NCBI GenBank assembly: GCA_007258455.2
Contig: VDFB02321329.1
Span: 62,001 to 126,000, forward strand
DNA: 64,000 nt
Direction of reading: 5' to 3'
Origin: Sequoia sempervirens
Lineage: Eukaryota; Streptophyta; Pinopsida; Cupressales; Cupressaceae
Both the position numbers and the translations under genes were made by a program. Below the pieces are notes generated by a model, which saw only the letters and a list, made by a program, of their open reading frames with translations, did no database searches and was not told where the DNA came from. The first letter of the stretch is position 1. Every line of letters starts with the position of its first letter. Below are positions 50,640 through 62,465 of the stretch, in pieces.

Positions 50640-50780
50640 ATCCCATAAAGGCCGTTCAGCCATTGTGCAAGAACTGTGCACAACAGTCTTCAAGACTGTT
50701 GTGGGTAGTCAGTAAGGTTGCGCAGAGGGGGTAGGGTGAGCGGGGGTACGGCCAGTGCCGTCCCTCTCCAAAAATTATTA
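50640..50780. repeat. GC-rich hairpin patch in sLTR-3
   Basis: Short dyads such as CAGTCTTCAAGACTG and TTGTGCAAGAACTGTGCACAA in a GC-rich island flanked by TA-rich runs (50520-50600 and 50880-50965). It lies about 1.9 kb from the right LTR edge. Confidence 0.65.
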
Positions 50781-52314
50781 AATCAATTTTTTTAATTTTT
50801 ATTTATTAAAAAAAAAGTGATTCCCATCCGGTCGATGCACAGGTACAGTCAATTTCAAAAATAACTTATAATACTGATATATAAATAGGTATATATATGT
50901 ATTTATATATTTATATATATACATTATTGTATATAAATATATATACATATATATGTGTGTATATATAAAAGTTTACTCAGGAACATAATACCATTCAATA
51001 TTGAAAATACCTTCTTTTTTTTTTTCCAAATGAAGAAAAATATTTAAATTAATTTATCTGAAGGGAAATAATTTTCCAAACACAAAATTATAAACATACT
51101 AAACATTTTCAGAGGTTCAAACAATGAATTTTTCCATAATCAAATTGTAAACACACATAACACTTTTCAGAAACACAGTTTAATCTCTTCCATTTGCTTG
51201 CAACCTAGAAAGATTTCTAAAACCCCATAAGAATTCTTTTCTTTCACCAAAAACATATTTATTTATTTTTATTTTATTTTATTTTTTTCTTTTGAATCAG
51301 AAAACTAAAGAATAAGAAAATGGAATCTGGAGTCCTGCGCTGTTGAAAATCTGATGAAGCTTTGCTTGATCCCAATAGCCTTTTCAAAGAACTCTCGTTC
51401 CTTCTTTCAAAACTTCTTCACCCGATTCCCTTGACCAAACTTCTAATCTAAAATTTACTTCAGAAAAACCTCTCCTCTAAAACAATGAAAAACTAAATAG
51501 ATTTCTACAAAAAAGAACTAGAGAGAATCCAATTATCAAAACTCAATATTTTGGTGTAACTTCTGTAAATTTTCTCGTGAATGAATAATCTCACAAATTT
51601 GCTATAAAATAAAAATATATCTTCTTCTTTTTTGAAAGCTCCAAAAATCAAAATTAAAAGAAGTTTTCTAATTTTATTCCCAGCTTTACAGCCAAAACCC
51701 AACACTCATTGGTCCTTTTCATCTTTTCTTTCTTTTCTTTCTTTTCTTCTATTTAACAACACTTTTTGTTTTTTTATTCTGATTTTGTAAGCTTTACTTG
51801 CAATTCGCACAATTTAATATCTTTAATTAATTTATTTCATAATTATCCTGAACATGCTTATTTAATTAAATTATCAAAATACTAATTTTAAATAATTTAA
51901 TTTACATTTTTAAATAAATCACATGACTTTTAATATAAGATTTTTATATTTTAATAGAAATTATGCCAACACTATTATAAACATTTATTAACATCATTTA
52001 ATTATATAAATTACATCATACAAAATACCAACGTATAAAAATTCCCAAAAATACACTCACACAAACTACTATAGTAAATTGCAAAAATGATAAAATTCAA
52101 AGACGCACAATACCATTCAATCAAGACGGTTTGACAAAACATGGGATGGGGTGACTTCCTTGTCATCTTTGTTTTCAACATCATGCCCGTTGGGTTAAAT
52201 TGGTGCTCACCCTGTCCTGCCGAAGCAGGTGGAATCGAGACTCTGTACCTGCAATTCCTGCATATAAACAAGATCGTGTACATGTGTATATATATATAAT
52301 CAAAACATCACATT

Positions 52315-52375
52315 GTGAGAAAGAATTGCAGCATAGCAAGACACTCGTACGAGTGGTGGTACACTGTCCTCTCAC
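52315..52375. promoter_or_regulatory. Conserved two-stem inverted repeat, sLTR-3 copy
   Basis: Outer arms GTGAGA and TCTCAC. The inner dyad CACTCGTACGAGTG is a perfect 14-bp palindrome (52342-52355). About 315 bp from the LTR edge. Confidence 0.65.
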
Positions 52376-53937
52376 CAAAGCTATACTAACAATTACAACA
52401 TTAGATCTAAAATAACATTGTTAAATTAACTGATCAAATCATAAAATAATTACTAAACCACTGCATCACAATGTATTACTGAAATCAAATTAAACATCAC
52501 CCAACCAAATGTAATCATAATGTCCTATAATACTATCCATGTCCTCAAATGAAGTAGCATAATCATTAAGTAGTCTAAACTATCCAATCCACTAGTCCAA
52601 ACAATAACAGTAACTATCACAGTCTCTAAGTATCAAACAAAAAGCATAGAAAGGTAACAAGTCCAAACAACAACATGAGGGGTATTACAATGGTTACAAT
52701 GCTTCCAGATAACAATGATCAATTACACAATACAAAAGATTGACTGATAGTTGTCATAGGAGGAGTGTCATCACAAAGTTGCATGGGTTACCTTGGCGAA
52801 TCTTCCTAGGCCCCGACCCCCATCTTGGGTTACCCTAATGACTTCTTACGAAACTTGGCCCCACATGTAATCCAATACAGAATCGATAATCTCTCATAGA
52901 GACAAGATACTGATCTTGCCATTCCAGGCCTTCTTATCTCATCCTAAGTCTTTACTAACCCTTGAGTCCATGAGCAAGGCATTAATAAAAGTTAAGTGTT
53001 TAAACTACCCCTTTCCCTTAACATATTTATTAAGTTATCACTGATTAATCTAACTCTTCTTGAGTTACCCAGACACCACTTTGTGTGTTGGCCCCCATGA
53101 AAAGCCACTCCCCTATTAACAACCTAAGGGATCAATTCCACTAACATAGGGTAAACCAAGTGCACATAACTAATTACAAATACCCACTCAATAACAATAT
53201 ACAACACAACTTGTTCATAGAACCAGGTGACCAAACCTGATAAAATACCACGTGCACTACCCAAGTTATTTCAAATCTAAACCAACATAAGTTACATTCC
53301 CCATCTCAAGGAAACATATCCGGAAGTCTTACATAAACAAATAACTCAATTTCTCAACAACGAGAATGAGAGAAAACACAACTTAAAAAGAACAATTTCA
53401 GGAAACATATTAATCTAACTTTAGGATTTCCTAAATCCAAATAATTCAATAATACATCGTTTGCAAATACCCAAAATAAAATTACATTTGCAACATTAAG
53501 GAATTCAAAAACCTAATTGTTTAATTTCATTCACATTTTAAATAAGGAACTAAACCAATTGTTTTATTTCAAATTTTCTCAATTACAACAAATGATAAGA
53601 GTCAATTTTTTTAAAAATAAAATCATTTCATTATAAAATCAACATTTGCATCTATTATAATAAAATAATCTTAAAATAATTATATTTAAATATAAATAAT
53701 ATTTAAATATATATTTATAAAATCAATTTAAATTCTAAATCATTTAAATCAAATCCAATTATCTGCTAATTAAATATGCAAATAAAATATACATATATAT
53801 ATAATATATATTATATATTAAAAATAATATATAAAATATATATATAATTTTTTTTTTTTTGAAATACATATAAATATAAATCTACATATATATATAATAT
53901 ATATTATTAATAATATATATAAACATTTTAAAAAGTA

Positions 53938-54090
53938 ATCCCCACACCCAGGTAGGGGACGCAGTCAACCCTACTGGGGGCGGCTGCCACACAACCTCCC
54001 CCTGTGGGGGCGGTTGTGGTGGACAATGTAGCTGCCTCCACAACAGCCTCCCCATGGGGGCGATTGTGGGGGTAGCTCCCCCAACCAACA
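53938..54090. repeat. GC-rich hairpin patch, Tek-F 3' LTR
   Basis: A strong hairpin lies at 53987-54022: CCACACAACC and CCCCC pair with GGGGG and GGTTGTGG around TGT. A second, similar but weaker one follows at about 54035-54075. The 5' LTR copy (62135-62285) keeps the stems despite base changes. Confidence 0.75.
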
Positions 54091-55458
54091 TTCTTTCAAA
54101 AAAAAAAAAAATTTCAATTTCCCCTGTTCCATGATTTCGCCGTATGGCGATTAGAGGTTTTTCCCAAATAATTTTTTTTTACAGAAAATTTTCCAGTATG
54201 CAAAAAAAATTATATATAAATTATATATATATATATAATTTCTATTTTACAGTCAAACTGGACAAATTTTCCTACATAAATAGCTACAACAAAAGAATTT
54301 TCAAGCACAAATTCTTAATTTCAATTTCTAAATTGTATTGAAAAAAATAAACTTAAATCCAAACACAGAGGTTAGCAAAATTTTCTTTTGTTCCTCTTTC
54401 AATTTTTCTGTTGTAAGAGTTTGTTTCCCTACAAGGATCTAAATTTTTCCATAATTTTCAACAGAGGTTTTCAATTTTGTTTATAGACAAGATTTTCAAA
54501 AATTCACAGCAAGCTTTAAAATATCCTTTCAAAATTAAAAAAATTCAAAGCTTCTAAAAAAATAAAGCAATTAAAGGAACATGTTTTTGAAGTTTGAAGT
54601 AAATGAGAATTGGAGTTGAGCTTTCTTGCAAAATCCAATCTTCCAAAATTTCTTCCAAAATCTCCACTTCCAAAATAAAAAAATGTAAAATTCACCTTCC
54701 TCTATTTTAACAGCAAAAATTTCCAAGATATTTTCCTTTTTCTAGCAAAAATTTCCAAGATATTTTTCTTTTTCCAACAAATTCCTCCATAAATTCTCAA
54801 CACTTAGTCAAAATTTACAAATATCTCTCTCAACCACCATAGTTATTTCCTCCTTATGCATTTTCAAAATATTTTACTTTTAAATAATGTAAAACAAAAT
54901 TTCATTTCAAATAAGTTTAAATCTCTTAATGTATGCACTTAACAAAACAACTTTAATTATTTAATTTATTTAATCAACTTTAGTTTAATTAATTAATTTA
55001 TCTATTTACTAAGATTTAATTATTTAATTTATTTAATCAACTTTAGTTTAATTAATTAATTTATCCATTTAATAAGATAAATTTAATCAATAGATTAAAT
55101 TACCTTACCAATTGAATAAAATAAAATAAAATAAATAAAATAACAATTTAATCTAAAATACATAATTTAACATTTACAATCCACTTAAACATTAATTTTC
55201 ACATATAATTCACACCGATAATAAATTATCAAAACATCAAAGATGACATGACCCAACAACAAACTAGACACAAACTGACGACACACTATGACAGGGTTGT
55301 GGTTTGACAAGGGAACCCCATTACTATCTCCCAATCAACAATATCGTTGGGATATGGACACGCTCAGACCTATGAAGCCAGGTGGAGATGATGTCCTGTA
55401 ATTGCAATCTTGTAATCAAGATGAATGTCGTACATGGATAAAACATAACAGTTACACC

Positions 55459-55522
55459 GTGAAGAGAAATCATGGAATCACAAGGCGCTCACATGTGAGT
55501 GATGTAATCCCGTCCCCTTCAC
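55459..55522. promoter_or_regulatory. Conserved two-stem inverted repeat, Tek-F 3' LTR copy
   Basis: Outer arms GTGAAG and CTTCAC. Inner palindrome CTCACATGTGAG (55488-55499). Two outer pairs differ from the Gyp-A copy by changes on both sides that keep pairing. Confidence 0.65.
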
Positions 55523-55732
55523 CAATATAGTCAGATCAAGACTGACGAAAGTAAAGCATAATTAATCAACAGATAAGCATATATCAATATTAACAACTAT
55601 GCTAATCAAAAGCATAACATGAAACATAACATCCACATCGCTCTAAAGCCAACGATCATAAGACCATAACAAGGTATTTGAGTTTGTCAAAATAAAAACA
55701 CTAACAGTATAGCAAATTGTAGGGGTGCTACA

Positions 55733-55746
55733 TTCTCCCCCCTAGG
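55733..55746 (-). other. Tek-F polypurine tract
   Basis: Minus strand CCTAGGGGGGAGAA, immediately upstream of the 3' LTR start TGTAGCACCCC. Confidence 0.92.
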
Positions 55747-56083
55747 AACAAGCTTACTCCTGGAAGCTTGCGAACAAATAGGGATAGAGCTCCCTCATCC
55801 TAGTCGCATCCTCCCAAGTAGCTGAAGTATCATCTCTAGGATCCCACTGGACCCTGACCTGCTCTATATCTCGACCCCTCAGGGTGAGTCTCCTGTGCTG
55901 TGTGACGGCCATGGGCTCCAAAGCCAACTGCCCATCCTCTACCTATAAAGCATTGCAATCAAGGATGTGAGATATGTCTGGATGATAAGGCTTGAGAACT
56001 GAAACATGAAACACATCATGAATACGTGAGAGACTGGGTGACAAAATTTGAACCTACGCGAGCAGAGCCCACATGATTTCTAG
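55747..56083 (-). pseudogene. Tek-F integrase C-terminus, chromodomain-like end
   Basis: The minus-strand frame reads FVTQSLTYS..., then HVSVLKPYHPDISHILDCNAL, EDGQLALEPMAVTQHRRLTLRGRD and VQWDPRDDTSATWEDATRMREL. This is the usual VFHVS.LRKY...H...EL...L.Y.E.P..IL.R....LR...I..VKV.W......EATWE tail of Tekay/Del integrases. It joins the truncated core after a deletion. Confidence 0.82.
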
Positions 56084-56679
56084 TCATGCCTGATAACCAC
56101 TCGATCGCATCCAGAGAGTTGAGGTGAACATAGGATCCTTGTCAGAAATGATCTGATGAGGAATACTGTGCAACCCCACAATATCTCCCATGAACACTTT
56201 AGCAACAAACAAAGCATTATAGGATGAATGAATAGGTGAGAAGTGTGCTACCTTTGTCAACCTATCCACTATCACCATAATAGCATAATGTTGTTGCAAA
56301 GAGTTGGGTAAACCAACAATGAAATCCAATGAGATTATATCCCATTTCCACTTGACACCAAATGTGGCTGCAGAAGTCCTGTCGGATGTTGGTGTTCAAC
56401 CTTCACTCGCTGACACTCCAAAAACCTCGACACAAAGTTAGCGATATCTCGCTTCATACGTTCCCAAAAATAAAGTTGTCGCAAATCGGCATGCATCTTC
56501 TTCACTCTTGGATGAGTTGAATAAGGTGCCCGATGTGCCTCTGTAAAAAAAAAGGTATGAATATCTCCAAATAATGGAACATAAATGCATCCCATGTGTC
56601 TCAACAAACTATCTGAATCTAGAGAGTAATTTGAGAATCTGCCTTCCAGAACCCTACCTGACTCTATCTCCAATCTCAC
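56084..56679 (-). pseudogene. Tek-F integrase core, internally deleted
   Basis: The N-terminal zinc finger reads EAHRAPYSTHPRVKKMHADL, then YFWERMKRDIANFVSRFLECQ: both His remain but the first Cys is Phe. A 1-nt frameshift near 56330 separates this from the core LDFIVGLPNS (first Asp), VDRLTKVAHF and SDKDPMFTSTLW (second Asp). Right after LW the sequence jumps to the C-terminal region, so the HPQTDGQTE segment with the catalytic Glu is missing. This enzyme cannot work. Confidence 0.9.
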
Positions 56680-57051
56680 CTCCTAGTACCAACTTTCCAC
56701 AGGAAGTGCGGAAAGAATCTGACTCCTCAAATCCCCACCGAGAGTCAACTTAGACAACTCATGTCTCTACCTGCTGAGAGCGTCGACAACTATGTTCTCC
56801 TTCCCCTGGATGTACTTCACCTCAAAGTCATACTCACAAAGGAATTCCATCCATTGACTTTGCCTAGCATTAAGATTAGGCTGCGTGAAGATGAACTGTA
56901 GACTCCGATGGTCACTGTGCAACTCAAATTTGTGCCCCAACAAGAAATGTCTCCATATCATCAAGGCGTGCACTACCACTACCAACTCAAGATCATGTGT
57001 AGGGTAGTTCAATTCATGATCCTTGAGTTTGCATGATTCATATGCAATCAC
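56680..57051 (-). pseudogene. Tek-F RNase H
   Basis: VIAYESCKLKDHELNYPTHD, LELVVVVHALMIWRHFLLG, FELHSDHRSL and the terminal KYIQGKENIVVDALSR form a complete gypsy RNase H. It is cut from RT only by a TGA at about 57050, where relatives read QDGRV; CGA to TGA fits loss of a methylated CpG. Confidence 0.9.
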
Positions 57052-57975
57052 TCAACCATCTTGCATCAAGACGACTCCTAATCCATCCAAAGATGTGTCA
57101 GTATAGACAACAAAATCTCTAGTAGGTTCAGGTATCGCAAGAATCGGTGCACTAGTCAACTTCTCCTTCAACATCTGAAATGTTGACTCACACTGTTCTG
57201 ACCAAACAAACTTCTTCCCTTTCCTCTGAAGAGAAGTGATAGGATGTCCTATCCTCGAGAAGCCCTCAACGAAACGTTTGTAGTAACCTGCTAAATCCAT
57301 GAAACTACGTATCTCTGCCACATTAGTAGGCGTAGGCCAATCACTGATCGCTTGGATCTTCATAGGATCTACTGCAACACCCTCTCCTATAACCACATGC
57401 CCAAGGTACTTGACCTCAGTCCTAAATAACTCACATTTGGACAGGTTAGCGTACAACTGATTATCTCTCAAACACTGTAATACCTGCCTCAAATGCTCCT
57501 CATGTTCCTCTACTATCCTGGAATAGATCAATATATCATCAAGGAATACCAGTACAAATCTATCCAGATATGTGCAGAAGAATTCGTTCATCAAGCTCAT
57601 GAACACAGATGGCGCATTCGTCAACCCAAACGGTACCATAGTAAAATCGTAGTGACCGTAGTGTGTGAAAAATTCTGTCTTATGGATATCGACATCAAGT
57701 ATGCATAGCTGATGATACCCTGACTTAAGATCAATTTTTGAAAAGACCGTAGCACCCTTGATCTGATCAAACAAGTCATCAATCCTAGGTAAGGGATATT
57801 GGTTCCTAATTGTCACTTTGTTCAACTGACGGTAGTCTATGCACAAACGAACAAAACTATCCTTCTTCACAAAGATTACTGATGCTCCCCAAGGTGAAAC
57901 ACTAGGGTGGATGAAACCCTTCACTAACAACTCCTCTAGCAGCAAGCAGAGCTCCTTAAGATGTTGTGTAGTCAT
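57052..57975 (-). pseudogene. Tek-F reverse transcriptase
   Basis: Open for 307 codons with the RT motifs in order: [56 protein letters not shown], the catalytic [15 protein letters not shown] and [15 protein letters not shown], then the start of RNase H ([11 protein letters not shown]). The two catalytic Asp of LDD are intact. This is the best preserved RT in the window, but it is cut off from the protease by a stop at about 57988. Confidence 0.93.
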
Positions 57976-57987
57976 ACGGTATGGAGC

Positions 57988-58600
57988 TCATGAAATAGGC
58001 TCAGAACCAAGTAACAGATCAATCTTGAAATCAATGTCATGTTGAGGTGGCATCCTTGGAATATCATCAGGAAAAACATCTGCATACTCCTGAAGTATGG
58101 GATGGCTATCAAGAGTAACCTTCTCCTCACTATCACCCAACTTCAAGTCATCTATTGTTACTACAAATAACTGACATCCCTGACGTACACATCCACTCAG
58201 CTGCATAGCGGAGATCATCCTTAATGATATGGGTCTTTGAACTCCTACAATCTCAACCTCACTACCAGATGCATCAATGCATCGAATCGACTTGTGTCAA
58301 TAGTCAATCACGGCCTTGTGAGCCTCAAGCCAATCCATCCCTAAGACAATGTCATGCGACCCCAATGGTATAATGCGGAGGTCTAATGTAATGTGAAAGG
58401 ATCCAATACCCAATCCACAATCAGGTACTAGGGATTGAACTACAACTTTAGCACCGGAGGCCAATTCGACTTGCCACTTAATGTCTTGCTTTGCTGCCCT
58501 CAGTCTACATCGCGCCACGACAAATGATGAAATAAAAGAATATGATGCTCTAGAATCAAATAAAATGGTAACCCTGTTACCCTATAACATACCATATGTC
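57988..58600 (-). pseudogene. Tek-F protease and PR-RT linker
   Basis: The active site reads ILFDSRASYSFIS (codons around 58549-58560): the conserved DSG is DSR, which should disable a retropepsin. Then come ARCRLRAAKQ and GSHDIVLGMDWLEAHKAVIDY (58297-58518). After a stop, the linker MQLSGCVRQGCQLFVVTI, EYADVFPDDIPRMPPQHDID and FKIDLLLGSEPIS leads up to RT. Confidence 0.85.
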
Positions 58601-58604
58601 TCTA

Positions 58605-59020
58605 CTACTGTGCTCTGATGATCAGCCTGGCGATTATCAACCGCAGCAAATACTTGATGCCCTCTGATCCACTACCCAAACCATCAAATGTAGGTGGATG
58701 AGCTCTAAGAAGGTCTCTCATATGAGCAGCCATGATTGCCTTTGACTGAGCTGGAACCTCTCTCTCACCCATAACATCATGATCTCTATCATGCCTCAGA
58801 CCCAAATGAACTAGAGTCTCCTCTAATAAATGACACAACTGAGTGTCCCCGATCCCTGGTGGACCCTGATTCCAGAGATTACCGACCTCAAGTACGTTTT
58901 GAGAATCCTATTGCTCCTCATGATCTAAGTCATGGGGGAAAATGGGAGGAAAATTTAGTTGATTACCTCTGTGACCGCCTACACGGCCACGACCTCTACC
59001 GTGACCTCGCCTAGGTGGCA
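58605..59020 (-). pseudogene. Tek-F gag N-terminus
   Basis: Start MPPRRGHGRGRGRVGG at 59020, then DHEEQ...LCHLLEETLVHLGL and HPPTFDGLGSG, the beginning of the gag capsid domain. The sequence then goes directly into protease: about 1 kb of capsid and the zinc knuckle are missing. One stop lies near 58910. Confidence 0.82.
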
Positions 59021-59135
59021 TGATCCTATGCAGATACATACCATGACATAAGACAAGGTACACAAACTTAAATCCTATGCAACTAACAACTTAATGGGTT
59101 CCACATTATCCTAGAGCACCCAGTGTTTAAACTTG

Positions 59136-59148
59136 GGCTCTGATACCA
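59136..59148 (-). other. Tek-F primer binding site
   Basis: Minus strand TGGTATCAGAGCC, 2 nt from the 5' LTR edge at 59151. Initiator Met-tRNA type. Confidence 0.95.
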
Positions 59149-59846
59149 TGTGTAACGCTCGCCACAAAACCCTGGAGAATGCCACACACAAATGAAAGCG
59201 AACAATTTTTTTTTAAAAGAGTAATTAAACAAGTAAAGTAAACTACACTTACACATACATTCTCTAAAGTACGTGACGATGCTTACTTACAATACCCATT
59301 ACTAACAAAAGTTACTAAGCATAACTTATATTTACTACTCATGAATTAAAGATCATACATCCAAACATTAAAATGAATCATTTAAGCTATAAAGGACAAT
59401 AATGAATCCATTCACACATTGCATTTATTTAATATTACAATTACAACTCTCATGTCCAAATGAGATAGTTTATACAAAAGTGTTACAATTACATAGTACA
59501 AAGGTTCCCCTCGAATAACACATGAGGAGTGATACAATTACAAGGTATCCAACTGATACAAAAGTGACATAGGAGAAGTACAAATTCACTGATACATGCG
59601 AACTCTCCAAACATGAAGTACCCGCCATCACAAACAAGAACTGGGGACCCAATAGTGTAAGATGCACATTCCACCCAACCATGTGGTACCCGAAGGACCA
59701 ACCCCCATGCTAGGAGATAGTAAAAGAGCTTCCTAAGCAAAACCTACAACCTCTAGACATAGGCAAAAACAATATTAAACTACACAAGTACAATTCCAAC
59801 ATGATGGTTACAATGCTTCCAAATAACAATGATAAATTACACAATA

Positions 59847-60960
59847 GGGTGATCCTACAATAGTGGTTTACAATTTTTGGCCAAACTGGACATTGAAATT
59901 ATTATTTTTAACTAAATCTTCACATTCGGGCACCTATAGCGGCTAAACCGTGAGGAATTTGAAGATTATGCAAACTAGAGTCTTGTCACATTTTGTCTAC
60001 AGATTCTAAAAATATTTTTTTCAAAATTTTTGGAATCAGATTGCACTTCTTTTTCCAGCTCCCACAAAAACTAGTTTTTTTCAGAAAACATTATTTTTAA
60101 AAAGTGACACACACTGTATAAGGCATAACTTTTTTCCATGAAGGATAAAATTCTAATTCTTTCAAATTTAGATTTTTAATTCCGATATCTAGTGCTTCCA
60201 CTTGGTTATATAGTTTTTTATTGAATATTTTTTCTTTAATCAAGTTTCGAAGTCAAACCAATTACAATTCAGACATAGCGCGACTGTATAACACGTAACT
60301 TTTTTTGTATATATTGAAATTCAATTATTTTTTTGTTGGATCAAGGACTTCAATATCTGGTGCACTCATATTTTTCAATTTTTTTTTGATAATCTGCTAT
60401 TTTTCCACATGTGCAGAACATAGACCACTATTTTTGGTGAAAAACCTATATTTAATGAAACTAAAAAAAAATACATAATAAAACCAAAACATATTAAAAT
60501 TATATTCATTGGATAGCTCGTTCCGAGGACTATCTGATTCCAGATTGGTTTATGAAGACTCCTCTATTTTCATCCTTAACTCGAGCTCTGAAGCGTAAAA
60601 AATTAGACTTTTTTTGTGTCTCAGGAGGGGGATGAGGGGCAAGGGGGGTTCGAATGAACCCCTAGGGGTTCAAACGAACCCAAAGGGGTTTGCTCGAACT
60701 CGGGTTCGACCGAACCATGGTTCGAGCGAACTCTTTCAAGGGGGTTCGTTTGAACCACTTTGCCATACATTTGCTTTTTGATTTTGGCGACCAAAATTTA
60801 AAGGGGTTCGCTCGAACCCTAGTTCGAACGAACCCCTAATGTGTTCGGTCGAACCAGTAGGTTCGTACGAACCCCCAAAATCACTTTTTTTACTTTGGGG
60901 TCATTTTTTGTGAGTTTTCCTTCCTCACTTGAATTGTAAACCACTATTGTGGCTTCACCC
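59847..60960. mobile_element. T, non-autonomous TIR DNA transposon
   Basis: 1,114 bp with terminal inverted repeats of 29 bp matching at 26 positions: GGGTGA, four variable bases, then ACAATAGTGGTTTACAATT at both ends. Flanked by AATA (59843-59846 and 60961-60964). The undisturbed site ACACAATACAAAAG is present in sLTR-3's right flank at about 52725, which proves insertion. If the first A belongs to the element, the duplication would be AAT. No transposase is encoded. The short duplication and ends do not match hAT, Mutator, CACTA or Mariner as I know them, so the superfamily is open. It carries a cluster of palindromes at 60647-60873. Confidence 0.85.
60647..60873. repeat. Ten GGTTCGNNCGAACC-like palindromes
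   Basis: The 14-bp modules start at 60647, 60667, 60687, 60703, 60719, 60743, 60805, 60821, 60842 and 60860. Perfect or near-perfect examples are GGTTCGTACGAACC, GGTTCGCTCGAACC and GGTTCGACCGAACC. The central two bases vary while the GGTTCG/CGAACC arms are kept. The cluster is 90 bp from the right end of T, where transposase subterminal sites usually lie. Confidence 0.9.
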
Positions 60961-62134
60961 AATACAAAAGACTGGCTGATGGTTGTCATAGGAGTGCCAT
61001 CACAAAGTTGCATGGGTTACCCTGGCGAAACTTCCTAGGCCCCGACCCCCATCTTGGGTTACCCCGGTGACCTCTTATGAAATCCAGCCCCACATGCAAT
61101 CTTATGCGGAATCGATAATCTCTCATAGAGACAAGATACCGATCTTTCCATTCCAAGCCTTCTCGTCTCATCCCAAGTCTTTACTAGCCCTTGAGTCCAT
61201 GAGCGAGGCATTAATAAAAGTTAAGTGTTTAAACTACTCCTTTTCCCTTAACATATTTATTATCACTGATTAATCTAACTCTTCCTGAGTTACCCAGACA
61301 CCACTTTGTGTGTCGACCCCCATGAAAAGCCACTCCCTTATTAACAACCTAAGGGATCAATTCCACTAACATAGGGTAAACCAAGTGCACATAACCAATT
61401 ACAAATACCCACTCAATAACAATATACAACACAACTTGTTCATAGAACCAGGTGACCAAACCTGATAAAATACCACGTGCACTACCCAAGTTATTTCAAA
61501 GCTAAATTGACATAAGTTACAATCCCCATCTCAAGGAAACATATCCAGAAGTCTTACATAAACAAATAACTCATTTGCCCAACAATGAGAATGAGAGAAA
61601 ACACAACTTAAAAAGAACAATTTCAGGCAACATATTAATCTAACTTTAGGATTTCCTAAATCCAAATAATTCAATAATACATCATTTGCAAATACCCAAA
61701 GTAAATAAAATTACATTTGCAACATTAAGGAATTCAAAAACCTAATTGTTTAATTCCATTCACATTTTAAATAAGGAACTAAACCAATTGTTTTACTTCA
61801 AATTTTCTCAATTACAACTAATGATAAGAGTCAATTTTTTTTTAAAATAAAATCATTTCATTATAAAGTCAACATTTGCATCTAGTATAATAAAATAATC
61901 TTAAAATAATTGTATTTAAATATAAATATATATTTAAACATATAAATACTATTTAAATATATATTTATAAAATCAATTTAAATTCTAAATCATTTAAATG
62001 AAATCCAATTATCTGCTAATTAAATATGCAAATAAAATATACATATTATTATATATTAAAAATAATATATAAAATATATATAATATATATAAAATTTATA
62101 TTATGTATTAAAAAAAACATTTTAAAAAGTAATC

Positions 62135-62285
62135 CCCATGCCTAGGCAGGGGATGCAGTCAACCCTATTGGGGGCGGCCACCACACAGCCTCCCCCTGCG
62201 GGGGTGGCTGTGGTGGGCAGTGCAGCTGCCTCCACAACGACCTCCCCATGGGGGCGGCTATGGGGGTAGCTCCCCCAGCCAACAT
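62135..62285. repeat. GC-rich hairpin patch, Tek-F 5' LTR
   Basis: The hairpin at 62178-62216 has CCACCACACAGCC and CCCCC pairing with GGGGG and GGCTGTGGTGG. The stem pair AGCC/GGCT corresponds to AACC/GGTT in the 3' LTR copy, a compensatory change. Confidence 0.75.
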
Positions 62286-62404
62286 TCTTTCAAAAAAAAT
62301 AAAATTTCAATTTCTCCTGTTCCATGATTTTGTCGTACGACGATTACAGAGGTTTTTCCCAAATATTTTTTTTTACAGAAAATTTTCCAGTATGGAAACA
62401 AAAT

Positions 62405-62465
62405 TATATATAAATAATATATGTATATATATATATTATCAGAATATATATATATATATATATAT
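62405..62465. repeat. AT dinucleotide-rich stretch
   Basis: Two AT runs separated by TATCAGAA follow the GC-rich patch of the Tek-F 5' LTR. The 3' LTR has a shorter version at 54215-54240. Confidence 0.8.

Larger units (their letters stand above)
48785..52689 (-). mobile_element. sLTR-3, solo gypsy LTR of 3.9 kb
   Basis: It starts TGTAACACTTGTCG and ends GGGGTATTACA, with a perfect target duplication ATGGT at 48780-48784 and 52690-52694. The empty site is preserved in the other Tek-F LTR at about 59800 (AACATGATGGTTACAATGC), which proves the insertion and its edges. No internal domain is present. It is closely related to sLTR-2. Confidence 0.95.
48126..55732 (-). mobile_element. Tek-F 3' LTR, interrupted by sLTR-3
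   Basis: It starts TGTAACGCCAAACACG and ends GGGGTGCTACA, and aligns with 59151-63783 on both sides of sLTR-3. About 3.7 kb without the insertion. AT-rich apart from the hairpin patch at 53938-54090. Confidence 0.92.

Noticed and set aside
60647..60873. Cluster of RNA polymerase III B boxes (GGTTCGANNCC)
   Set aside because: The arms resemble the first half of a B box, but the modules continue CGAACC symmetrically and lack the CC at the required place in most copies. No A boxes or tRNA folds accompany them.
59847..60960. T as a CACTA transposon
   Set aside because: CACTA occurs in the TIR but is internal; the outer ends are GGGTGA.
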